Part shown: in pieces, positions 5,987 to 11,869 of the stretch
Layout of the letters: every line of letters begins with the position of its first letter
Numbering within the stretch: the first letter of the stretch is position 1
From: Bacteroidales bacterium UBA3856
Lineage (GTDB): Bacteria; Bacteroidota; Bacteroidia; Bacteroidales; UBA932
NCBI GenBank assembly: GCA_002392525.1
Contig: DGHE01000167.1
Location: 8,334 to 20,202 of the forward strand
Length of the DNA: 11,869 bases
Direction: 5' to 3'
The notes under the pieces: model-generated
The model's input: the letters and a program-made list of their open reading frames with translations, nothing else
Told to the model about the DNA's origin: nothing
The model's database searches: none
Translations under genes and position numbers: made by a program

Positions 5987-7503
5987 AACTTTTCAAGGAA
6001 AAAGCCAGCCTGGAGGCTTACAGCCTGGCACTGACGCTTTATACGCTGCTGGCCTTCCATGCCCCCTTTTTCTCCCATGCAGTAAAGCTTACGGAGGGGG
6101 GATTCAACGGAGCCGTCATCCTTGCGACGGCCGCCGTCCTTCTTGCGTGCCTGGACTACCTTCTATACTACCTCCTTGCATGGCTGGGACGTATCGTCGG
6201 CAAGTGCATCATCTCCTTCACGCTTGTGGGAGATGCCGTCATGCTGTACTTCGTGAACAATTACGACGTCCTCGTGACCGACGAAATGATGGGGAATGTC
6301 CTGAACACGCAGTACTCGGAAGCGTCGGGCTTTTTCTCCTTTGCCTTCATCCTGTATCTCATACTGGGCATCGCCCCTTCCGTTTATGTGTTCATGCGCA
6401 AGCTGGAATACGGCTCCTGGAAGCGGCTCTTTGCCAACGTGGGAATTACCGTGGGCGTACTGCTAGCCGCCGTTTTCGGGAACATGAAGAACTGGCCCTG
6501 GATAGACAAGAACTCCACGGAACTGGGCAGTCTCATCATGCCCTGGTCCTACGTGGTGAACACTTTCCGTTATGAAGCCGCCCAGCGCCAGAAAAACCAG
6601 AAAGAGATTCCGCTGCCGGACCCCGTGTCCGTGAGCGAATCCCGCGATCTCTGCGTCCTTTTCATCGGCGAGTCGGTGCGCGGAGACCGTTTCTCCCTGC
6701 TGGGCTACGACCGGGAGACCAACCCCTATACGTCGAAAGACAGCGTAAAAGCGTACCGCGGAGTGTCATCGGCCACCTACACCATGGCCGGCGTCAAGGC
6801 CATCCTGGAGCCGATGGACGTACCTGAGCTCCACGAAATCCTGCCCAATTACCTCCAGAGAGCCGGTGTGGACGTGTGGTGGCGCACCAACAACTGGGGC
6901 GAACCGCCCGTACACACGCAGAAGTATTCCACCTTTGCCCAGCTGAAGGAAAGGTATCCCGATGCCGATGCCCGCTACGACGGCCTTCTCCTGGAGGGCC
7001 TCCGGGAAGACATCGCTTCCAGCGACAGCACCAAGGTGTTCGTGGTCATTCACGCCTACACCAACCACGGACCGTCGTACAACACCAATTATCCCGAGGA
7101 ATTCACAGTCTTTACGCCCGTTTGCAGCACGGTGGAAATGTCCAAGACCAGCCCCGAGGAACTCAATAACGCCTACGACAACAGTGTCGTTTACACGGAT
7201 TATCTCATGCATGAGGTCATTGAGATACTGCGCTCTTTCCCGGACCGCCGCACCATGATGCTCTTTGTCTCCGACCACGGCGAGTCCCTCGGAGAAAACA
7301 ACCTGTACATGCACGGCGTGCCCTATTCCATGGCCCCGAAGGAACAGCTGGACATTCCCATGGTGGTATGGACTTCGGATAAATCCCTGCAGTATAAGGA
7401 CATTCCGGAGATCGGGCAACACTATGTTTTTCACAGCATTCTGCATTTCTTCGGGGTGGAAAGTCCCGCCTTTAACGAAGAAATGTGTATCTTTGCGAAT
7501 TAA
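5983..7503 (+). CDS. EptA-like phosphoethanolamine transferase
   Basis: A 506-residue inner-membrane enzyme of the EptA/MCR family (sulfatase-like fold) that moves phosphoethanolamine from phosphatidylethanolamine to lipid A or another envelope glycan. About five membrane helices lie at 12-32, 43-66, 72-92, 116-136 and 148-166, then a periplasmic catalytic domain. Family motifs: nucleophile region FIGESVRGDRFSLLGY (227-242), RETNP (244-248), WWRTNNWGE (299-307), TNHGPSYNTNYPEEF (360-374), NAYDNSVVYTD (396-406), SDHGESLGENNLYMHG (430-445, zinc ligands D431 and H432 and the H444 region), and IPMVVW (458-463). The nucleophile position is Ser231, not the Thr of EptA and MCR-1, and most of the disulfide cysteines of that group are absent. 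It overlaps the PHP gene by 4 nt. The true acceptor cannot be read from sequence. Confidence 0.9.
   Translation: MKLFKEKASLEAYSLALTLYTLLAFHAPFFSHAVKLTEGGFNGAVILATAAVLLACLDYLLYYLLAWLGRIVGKCIISFTLVGDAVMLYFVNNYDVLVTDEMMGNVLNTQYSEASGFFSFAFILYLILGIAPSVYVFMRKLEYGSWKRLFANVGITVGVLLAAVFGNMKNWPWIDKNSTELGSLIMPWSYVVNTFRYEAAQRQKNQKEIPLPDPVSVSESRDLCVLFIGESVRGDRFSLLGYDRETNPYTSKDSVKAYRGVSSATYTMAGVKAILEPMDVPELHEILPNYLQRAGVDVWWRTNNWGEPPVHTQKYSTFAQLKERYPDADARYDGLLLEGLREDIASSDSTKVFVVIHAYTNHGPSYNTNYPEEFTVFTPVCSTVEMSKTSPEELNNAYDNSVVYTDYLMHEVIEILRSFPDRRTMMLFVSDHGESLGENNLYMHGVPYSMAPKEQLDIPMVVWTSDKSLQYKDIPEIGQHYVFHSILHFFGVESPAFNEEMCIFAN
7488..7495 (+). promoter_or_regulatory. Possible internal promoter for der (-7 TATCTTTG)
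   Basis: TATCTTTG followed by GC is the same 9-mer as at the engB promoter. Here it is formed by the last codons of the phosphoethanolamine transferase gene (Cys-Ile-Phe-Ala) and ends 19 nt before the der ATG. No good -33 box is seen at the right spacing, so this is tentative. Confidence 0.4.
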
Positions 7504-7514
7504 TTTGAATTATT

Positions 7515-8822
7515 ATGGCTTTAGTTGCGATAGTCGGGAGACCGAACGTAGGAAAATCCACGCTGTTCAACCGCCTGGTGGGAATGCGCCAGGCCATTGT
7601 GGACGAAACCGCCGGAGTAACGCGTGACCGGCATTACGGCAAGTGCGAATGGTGCGGCCGGGAATTCTCCGTGGTGGACACGGGCGGCTACACCTCCAAC
7701 AGCGACGACGTCTTCGAGGACGCCATCCGCCGCCAGGTGGGCATTGCCATCGAGGAGGCCGACGTAGTCCTTTTCATGTGCGAGGCCGCTACCGGCATCA
7801 CGGACTATGATTCCGAGATAGCAGACCTGCTCCGCCGTTCCAAAAAGCCCGTCGTCCTCTGCGTGAACAAGGTGGACAGCGGGGAAAAGATGTATGACGC
7901 CTTTGACTTCTACGGCCTCGGGCTCGGGGAAGTATGGAGCATATCGGCCGCCAACGGAAGCGGCACCGGAGACCTGCTGGACGAGATTCTGCGGGTCCTT
8001 CCGGAGGACGATGTGCAGGCCGATGATCACTCGGACATCCCTCACATCGCCATCGTGGGCCGTCCCAACGTGGGTAAGAGCTCCCTCACCAACGCCCTCC
8101 TCGGAGAGGAACGCAATATTGTGACGCCGGTTGCCGGCACCACCCGCGACTCCATCTCTACCTACTATAACAAGTTTGGCCACGAGTTCATGATTGTGGA
8201 CACGGCCGGCATGCGGAAAAGAGGCAAAGTCACCGAGGACCTGGAGTTCTATTCGGTGCTCCGGGCCATGCGTACCATCGAGCACTCCGACGTGTGCATC
8301 CTCATGATCGATGCCACTCTGGGCATGGAAGCGCAGGATATGAACATCTTCAATGTGATTCAGAAGAACCGCAAGGGCTGCGTGATTGTGGTGAACAAAT
8401 GGGACCTCTTCGAAAAGGATGTCAATACCATGAAAGAGTACACGGAAGCTCTCAAGGCCCGTCTGGCTCCTTTCAACGACATTCCCGTCATCTTCACTTC
8501 CGTCCTGAACAAGCAGCGCATCCTGGACGTGCTGGACGCCGCCGCCCGCGTGGCCGCCAACATGTCCCGCAAGATTTCCACCTCGCAGCTCAACGACGCC
8601 ATGCTTCCGGAAATCGAGAACTACCCGCCGCCGGCATGGAAAGGCAAATACATCAAGATCAAGTACGTGACGCAGCTTCCCACCCGTACGCCGCAGTTCG
8701 CCTTCTTCTGCAACCTGCCCCAGTGGGTGAAAGACCCCTATAAGCGTTTCCTGGAGAACAAACTCCGCGAGCACTTTGACTTCGAGGGGTGTCCCATTCA
8801 GGTGTATACCCGGGCCAAGTAG
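7515..8822 (+). CDS. der: Ribosome assembly GTPase Der (EngA)
   Basis: A 435-residue protein with two tandem GTPase domains and a C-terminal KH-like domain, essential for 50S assembly. Domain 1: GRPNVGKST (8-16), DTGGY (55-59), NKVD (118-121). Domain 2: GRPNVGKSS (182-190), DTAGM (229-233), NKWD (294-297). The KH-like part spans about 352-435 and ends QVYTRAK, typical of the family. Length and start (ATG 7515, no Shine-Dalgarno sequence) are standard. Domain 1 carries C44 and C47 as a CxxC in [10 protein letters not shown], which may be lineage variation. It lies 11 nt after the transferase gene and 8 nt before xseA, with a possible promoter of its own in the end of the upstream gene. Confidence 0.97.
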   Translation: MALVAIVGRPNVGKSTLFNRLVGMRQAIVDETAGVTRDRHYGKCEWCGREFSVVDTGGYTSNSDDVFEDAIRRQVGIAIEEADVVLFMCEAATGITDYDSEIADLLRRSKKPVVLCVNKVDSGEKMYDAFDFYGLGLGEVWSISAANGSGTGDLLDEILRVLPEDDVQADDHSDIPHIAIVGRPNVGKSSLTNALLGEERNIVTPVAGTTRDSISTYYNKFGHEFMIVDTAGMRKRGKVTEDLEFYSVLRAMRTIEHSDVCILMIDATLGMEAQDMNIFNVIQKNRKGCVIVVNKWDLFEKDVNTMKEYTEALKARLAPFNDIPVIFTSVLNKQRILDVLDAAARVAANMSRKISTSQLNDAMLPEIENYPPPAWKGKYIKIKYVTQLPTRTPQFAFFCNLPQWVKDPYKRFLENKLREHFDFEGCPIQVYTRAK

Positions 8823-8830
8823 CCCTTATC

Positions 8831-10171
8831 ATGGAAGAAAGGGACTATATTGACCTGCTTGCGTTACAGCAGCGAATTAAGGGAAGCGTGCAGGATGCCT
8901 TCCCCGGCCGCTATTGGGTAAAGGCAGAGATTGCTTCCTGGAGCCCCAGGGTCAACGGTCACTGCTACCTCTCCCTGGTGCAGACCAGCGGCGGCAAGTC
9001 GGTGGCCGAATCCCGTGCCATGATCTGGAAGTGGAACTACCAGAGAATCGTGGCCACCTTCGAGGACATGACCGGGCAGCGGCTGCAGGCCGGCATCACG
9101 GTCCTGGTCCGGGTGCAGGTTGCTTTCAGTGAGCTTTACGGCATGTCTCTGTACATAGAAGACATTGACACGGCTTTTACCCTGGGTCAGGCGGCTCTGG
9201 AGCGCAAGCGTAACATCGAGCGCCTTGAGAAGGACGGCTACATGGACATGCAGAAGGAACTGGCCCTGCCGGAACTTCCCACCCGTCTGGCCGTGATTAC
9301 TTCCAAAACCGCAGCGGGCTACCAGGACTTCCGGAATCATCTCCTTAATAATCCCGAATGCTATGCCTTCTCGCTGGACCTTTACGAGGCCCTCATGCAG
9401 GGAGAACAGGCTCCTTTGTCCATCAGGGAAGCGCTGGCAGCGGCAGCAGAGGGGAACTACGATGCCGTTCTCATCCTCCGCGGCGGAGGCAGCGAGTTGG
9501 ACCTCGCCTGCTTCGACGACTTTTCCCTGGCAGTGGCCATCGCTACCTGCCCCGTTCCGGTTGTTACCGCCATCGGCCATGACAAGGATGTCCATATTGC
9601 CGATATGGTGGCGCACGCGTCCGTCAAGACGCCCACGGCCCTGGCAGACCTTTTCCTGGACGCCGTCAGCGCTCAGGAGAGAAGGGCGCTGGAAACGGTC
9701 GCGCGCATCATCCATGCCTGCAGCCGCCTTGTGGCCCGGGAGGAAGTGAGGATGGTATCGGCCGATGCCAGGGTGAAACGCGCGGTCGCCGGCCGCATCG
9801 GCGCACTGGAGCAGGCCCTGCAAAGGAGCATCGGCCGCATCGCAAAGGGACTTCTGGGGAAATATGCCGATACCGCCCGGCTCTCCGACAGAGCGGCCCA
9901 TCGTGTTCAGTTTGCCGCACAGGCCCGGGTGAGTGCGGAGTTTTCCCGTGTAGCCCTGAAGGAGGCCCTCATCGGCGCCAGCGATCCCCGCAAAATTCTG
10001 TCCCTGGGATATGTGCTGGTTACAGGCAAAGACAACAAGGTCCTCAAGACCGTGGATAAGGTGGCCATAGGGGACCGTATCGGCGTGCGGTTCCAGGACG
10101 GCTCCCTCACGGCCAAGGTAGACGAGGTATACAGTGATCACCTGGATAATAACAAAGCAAATATAGCATGA
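8831..10171 (+). CDS. xseA: Exodeoxyribonuclease VII large subunit
   Basis: A 446-residue catalytic subunit of exonuclease VII, which degrades single-stranded DNA from both ends together with XseB. The N-terminal OB-fold spans about 5-112. The catalytic core carries LAVITSKTAAGYQDF (153-167), RGGGSELDL (217-225), AIGHDKDVHIADMVAH (247-262) and KTPTALADL (266-274). A long Ala/Arg-rich helical segment follows (about 275-395), the coiled-coil region that contacts XseB, then the C-terminal block PRKILSLGYVLV. An in-frame GTG at 8789 would extend the protein into the end of der with no family similarity, so ATG 8831 (MEERDYIDLL) is chosen. Its TGA overlaps the xseB ATG. Confidence 0.96.
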   Translation: MEERDYIDLLALQQRIKGSVQDAFPGRYWVKAEIASWSPRVNGHCYLSLVQTSGGKSVAESRAMIWKWNYQRIVATFEDMTGQRLQAGITVLVRVQVAFSELYGMSLYIEDIDTAFTLGQAALERKRNIERLEKDGYMDMQKELALPELPTRLAVITSKTAAGYQDFRNHLLNNPECYAFSLDLYEALMQGEQAPLSIREALAAAAEGNYDAVLILRGGGSELDLACFDDFSLAVAIATCPVPVVTAIGHDKDVHIADMVAHASVKTPTALADLFLDAVSAQERRALETVARIIHACSRLVAREEVRMVSADARVKRAVAGRIGALEQALQRSIGRIAKGLLGKYADTARLSDRAAHRVQFAAQARVSAEFSRVALKEALIGASDPRKILSLGYVLVTGKDNKVLKTVDKVAIGDRIGVRFQDGSLTAKVDEVYSDHLDNNKANIA

Positions 10172-10356
10172 GTGACAAATTCGATTATGCAAAGGCAATA
10201 TCCGAACTGGATGAAATTGCCGCGAAGGTAGAGAATCCGGAAACCAAGCTGGATGATATCGATGTCCTTGTGGGGCGCTCCAAAGAGCTCCTGAAGCAGT
10301 GCAAGGATTACCTCAGGACAGTAAAAGAGAAAATAGATTCTTTAGACAAGGAGTAA
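10168..10356 (+). CDS. xseB: Exodeoxyribonuclease VII small subunit
   Basis: A 62-residue all-helical protein that coats the coiled-coil of XseA in the ExoVII complex. The sequence is charged and heptad-like, with the family pattern FDYAKAISELDEIAAKVENP (5-24), then LDDIDVLVGRSKELLKQC (28-45) and a short second helix. The length is at the low end of the normal range. ATG 10168 overlaps the xseA stop (ATGA), the usual arrangement for stoichiometric production. Its last codons also contain the Shine-Dalgarno site of nadE. Confidence 0.95.
   Translation: MSDKFDYAKAISELDEIAAKVENPETKLDDIDVLVGRSKELLKQCKDYLRTVKEKIDSLDKE
10348..10353 (+). promoter_or_regulatory. Shine-Dalgarno (AAGGAG) of nadE inside the xseB 3' end
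   Basis: AAGGAG overlaps the last two sense codons (Lys-Glu) of xseB and lies 5 nt before ATG 10359. It supports that start over the in-frame ATG at 10299, which would overlap xseB by 58 nt and add non-family sequence. Confidence 0.75.
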
Positions 10357-10358
10357 TT

Positions 10359-11096
10359 ATGTTTGATGCAGTGAAAGTAAAGGACGCCTGCGTCCGGTGG
10401 ATCCGGGACTGGTTCGAAGAAAACGGGAAGGGTTGCAATGCGGTTCTGGGCATCTCCGGCGGCAAGGACAGCAGCGTGTGCGCTGCCCTGTGCGTGGAGG
10501 CCCTGGGAAAAGACCGTGTGATTGGCGTTACCATGCCTAACGGCGTGCAGCCGGATATCGACGATTCTGTCAGACTTATTAACCACTTGGGTATCAAGCG
10601 GTACAATATCAACATCGGCTCCGCCTTCAATGCACTCATGGCCGAGGTTGAGGATAAACTGGGACAGGAGGCATCGGCCCAGACCCGTGTCAATATGGCC
10701 CCCCGCCTTCGCATGACGGCGCTCTATGCCGTGTCCCAGAGTAACAACGGCCGCGTGGTGAACACCTGCAACCTTTCCGAGGACTGGGTGGGCTACAGCA
10801 CCCGGTACGGAGATGCCGCCGGAGACTTCTCGCCGCTGGGCGGGCTCACGGTCGCGGAGGTAAAAGCCATCGGCAAGGTGCTCGGCCTGCCCGTTGAGCT
10901 GGTAGACAAGGCGCCCTCCGACGGCCTCTGCGGCAAAACCGACGAAGATAACCTGGGCTTTACCTACGCCGTGCTGGATGAGTACATCCGAACGGGCGTG
11001 TGCGAAGACCCTGCCACCAAGGCGCTCATCGACCGCAAGCATGTGCTGAACCTGTTCAAGCTTAAGCCCATTCCACACTTCGAGCTGGAAATCTGA
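10359..11096 (+). CDS. nadE: NH3-dependent NAD+ synthetase
   Basis: A 245-residue cytoplasmic enzyme for the last step of NAD+ synthesis, amidating nicotinate adenine dinucleotide with ATP and ammonia. The N-type ATP-pyrophosphatase P-loop SGGKDSS is at 33-39. Other family blocks are RVNMAPRLRMTALYAVS (110-126), NTCNLSED (135-142), GYSTRYGD (145-152) and PSDGLCGKTDEDNLGF (186-201). There is no N-terminal nitrilase (glutaminase) domain, so ammonia must be supplied free or by another protein. It follows xseB by 2 nt and is the last gene of the nine-gene run; a strong hairpin lies 25 nt after its stop. It depends indirectly on PRPP made by prs in the same run. Confidence 0.95.
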   Translation: MFDAVKVKDACVRWIRDWFEENGKGCNAVLGISGGKDSSVCAALCVEALGKDRVIGVTMPNGVQPDIDDSVRLINHLGIKRYNINIGSAFNALMAEVEDKLGQEASAQTRVNMAPRLRMTALYAVSQSNNGRVVNTCNLSEDWVGYSTRYGDAAGDFSPLGGLTVAEVKAIGKVLGLPVELVDKAPSDGLCGKTDEDNLGFTYAVLDEYIRTGVCEDPATKALIDRKHVLNLFKLKPIPHFELEI

Positions 11097-11103
11097 CTTT
11101 CCG

Positions 11104-11115
11104 GTGTCTAGACAC
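11104..11115. repeat. Perfect 12-bp palindrome GTGTCTAGACAC
   Basis: A perfect palindrome just after nadE, followed by five Ts. Its right half (ACAC) is also the outer left arm of the larger hairpin at 11112-11163, so in RNA the two pairings would compete. It could also be a dimeric regulator site. Confidence 0.5.
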
Positions 11116-11163
11116 TTTTTGCGCCCGATGGACCAGGAAAATGGACTGTCGGGCGCTAAGTGT
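11112..11163 (+). terminator. Strong composite hairpin after nadE (possible terminator)
   Basis: The inner stem GCGCCCGATGGACCA (11121-11135) pairs with TGGACTGTCGGGCGC (11142-11156), giving 15 positions with one A-A mismatch and two wobbles around a GGAAAA loop. An outer stem ACACTT (11112-11117) pairs with AAGTGT (11158-11163) across a small internal loop. It is placed to end the nine-gene transcript and shield glgB. No U-run follows the stem, so it is not a canonical intrinsic terminator and may instead be an RNA-stability or processing element. Confidence 0.5.
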
Positions 11164-11176
11164 ATCGGAATTTTAC

Positions 11177-11184
11177 TATATTTG
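11177..11184 (+). promoter_or_regulatory. Putative -7 box (TATATTTG) for glgB
   Basis: Matches TAnnTTTG and lies in an AT-rich stretch 53 nt before the glgB ATG. I see no clear -33 TTTG at 19-21 nt; that region is occupied by the 3' arm of the hairpin. Confidence 0.55.
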
Positions 11185-11237
11185 TCATATTTTGGATTGA
11201 CGGGAAAGCCTTAACAGAAAACTATAAGCAACCGCAT

Positions 11238-11869
11238 ATGAAAAGAATCTATGAAACCGATCCTTGGCTAATGCCCCATAAGGGAGCCATCGACGCCCGA
11301 CATGAGCGTATCTGGCAGACCCTCAGGCACATCGCCGGGGACGGACTGCTCAAAGATGCCGTTAACAACCATCTGTACTACGGCCTGCACCGCTGTGAGG
11401 ACGGCAGCTGGGTGTTCCGCGAGTTCGCGCCTAACGCCAACAAGATATACCTCATCGGAGATTTCAACAACTGGAAGCGGACCGAGGGCTATGCCCTAAA
11501 GCCCCTCGGCGGCGGAAACTGGGAACTCTGCGTTCCGGAGATGTTCCTCCGTCACGGCCAACTCTACAAGCTCTTCATCGAGTGGCCCGGCGGCGGGGGA
11601 GAGAGAATCCCTTCCTACGCTACCCGCGTTGTGCAGGACCCAGTTACCAAGGTGTTCAGCGCCCAGGTCTGGGACCCTTCGAAAAAATATGTCTGGAAGC
11701 ACGGTCACGCCGGAAAACGGCCCCATCCCATGATTTACGAATGCCATATCGGCATGGCGACAGAAGAGGAGAAGGTGGGCTCGTTCGAAGAATTCCGTAA
11801 GAATATCCTGCCCCGCATCAAGAAACTGGGCTACGACACCATCCAGATCATGGCCCTGCAGGAGCACCC
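11238..11869 (+). CDS. glgB: 1,4-alpha-glucan branching enzyme, 5' part only
   Basis: The first 210 residues of a glycogen branching enzyme, which forms alpha-1,6 branches in glycogen; the gene runs off the window. After a short N-terminal helical segment, a CBM48/early-set domain is visible, with HLYYGLHR (45-52), FREFAPNANKIYLIGDFNNW (60-79) and SYATRVVQDP (126-135). The linker MIYECHIGMA (165-174) and the first strand of the GH13 barrel, GYDTIQIMALQEH (198-210), follow. The layout and the YECHIGMA wording resemble the eukaryote-like GH13_8 branch common in Bacteroidota. Catalytic residues lie beyond the window. The ATG at 11238 is preceded by a weak purine-poor leader, with a -7 box 53 nt upstream. 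It is separate from the nadE transcript. Confidence 0.94.
   Translation, partial: MKRIYETDPWLMPHKGAIDARHERIWQTLRHIAGDGLLKDAVNNHLYYGLHRCEDGSWVFREFAPNANKIYLIGDFNNWKRTEGYALKPLGGGNWELCVPEMFLRHGQLYKLFIEWPGGGGERIPSYATRVVQDPVTKVFSAQVWDPSKKYVWKHGHAGKRPHPMIYECHIGMATEEEKVGSFEEFRKNILPRIKKLGYDTIQIMALQEH

Noticed and set aside
8864..10198. A 444-codon minus-strand open frame across xseA
   Set aside because: It mirrors the well-supported ExoVII large subunit with no recognisable motifs. Similar long antisense frames lie over prs (3505-4326), der (7521-8774), the transferase gene (6766-7446) and nadE (10308-11078), so this is a compositional effect.
10299..10358. N-terminal extension of nadE to ATG 10299
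   Set aside because: It lies inside xseB in another frame and adds no family sequence; ATG 10359 has AAGGAG in front.
1..11869. CRISPR arrays, tRNA/rRNA genes, insertion sequences, phage or defence genes
   Set aside because: I saw no spaced direct repeats, cloverleaf sequences, transposase or integrase motifs, or known defence domains anywhere in the window.

Overview
The window looks like chromosomal DNA from a fairly GC-rich member of the Bacteroidota, most likely Bacteroidales. The reasons are several upstream boxes matching the Bacteroidota -7 consensus TAnnTTTG (TATTTTTG, TATCTTTG twice, TACCTTTG, TATATTTG), few clear Shine-Dalgarno sequences, and proteins typical of that phylum (a YugP-type zinc peptidase, a GH13_8-like branching enzyme, Der and ExoVII subunits). 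I cannot name the genus. I see no tRNA, rRNA, CRISPR array, insertion sequence or phage gene; the content is mainly housekeeping.

Layout. A standalone alanine racemase gene (alr) is cut by the left edge on the minus strand, from 1010 down to 1. It diverges from a membrane zinc peptidase gene at 1077-1763. A DJ-1/PfpI-family gene follows at 1880-2452 and converges on tadA (minus, 2883-2449), with their stop codons overlapping. From the tadA/engB divergent promoter region, nine plus-strand genes run to 11096 with gaps of at most 11 nt or 4-nt overlaps: engB, prs, a small Cys-rich membrane protein, a membrane-anchored periplasmic PHP-domain protein, an EptA-like phosphoethanolamine transferase, der, xseA, xseB and nadE. 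After a 141-nt gap holding a strong hairpin and a promoter, glgB starts at 11238 and runs off the right edge.

How the genes fit together. Most of the long run is core metabolism: ribosome assembly (EngB, Der), PRPP supply (Prs), NAD synthesis (NadE), DNA repair or degradation (XseA/XseB). Set inside it are three envelope genes: the small Cys-rich membrane protein, then the PHP protein and the phosphoethanolamine transferase. The last two overlap by 4 nt and both appear to place their catalytic domains in the periplasm. This pair is the best candidate here for a little-described functional unit.

Non-coding signals. The three intergenic gaps at 1011-1076, 1764-1879 and 11097-11237 each contain a stable inverted repeat. 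Two of these share the same right arm. The heptamer ATCGGCC (either strand) occurs about 24 times in my hand count, against about two expected from base composition, and in several genes it goes with otherwise less usual codons.
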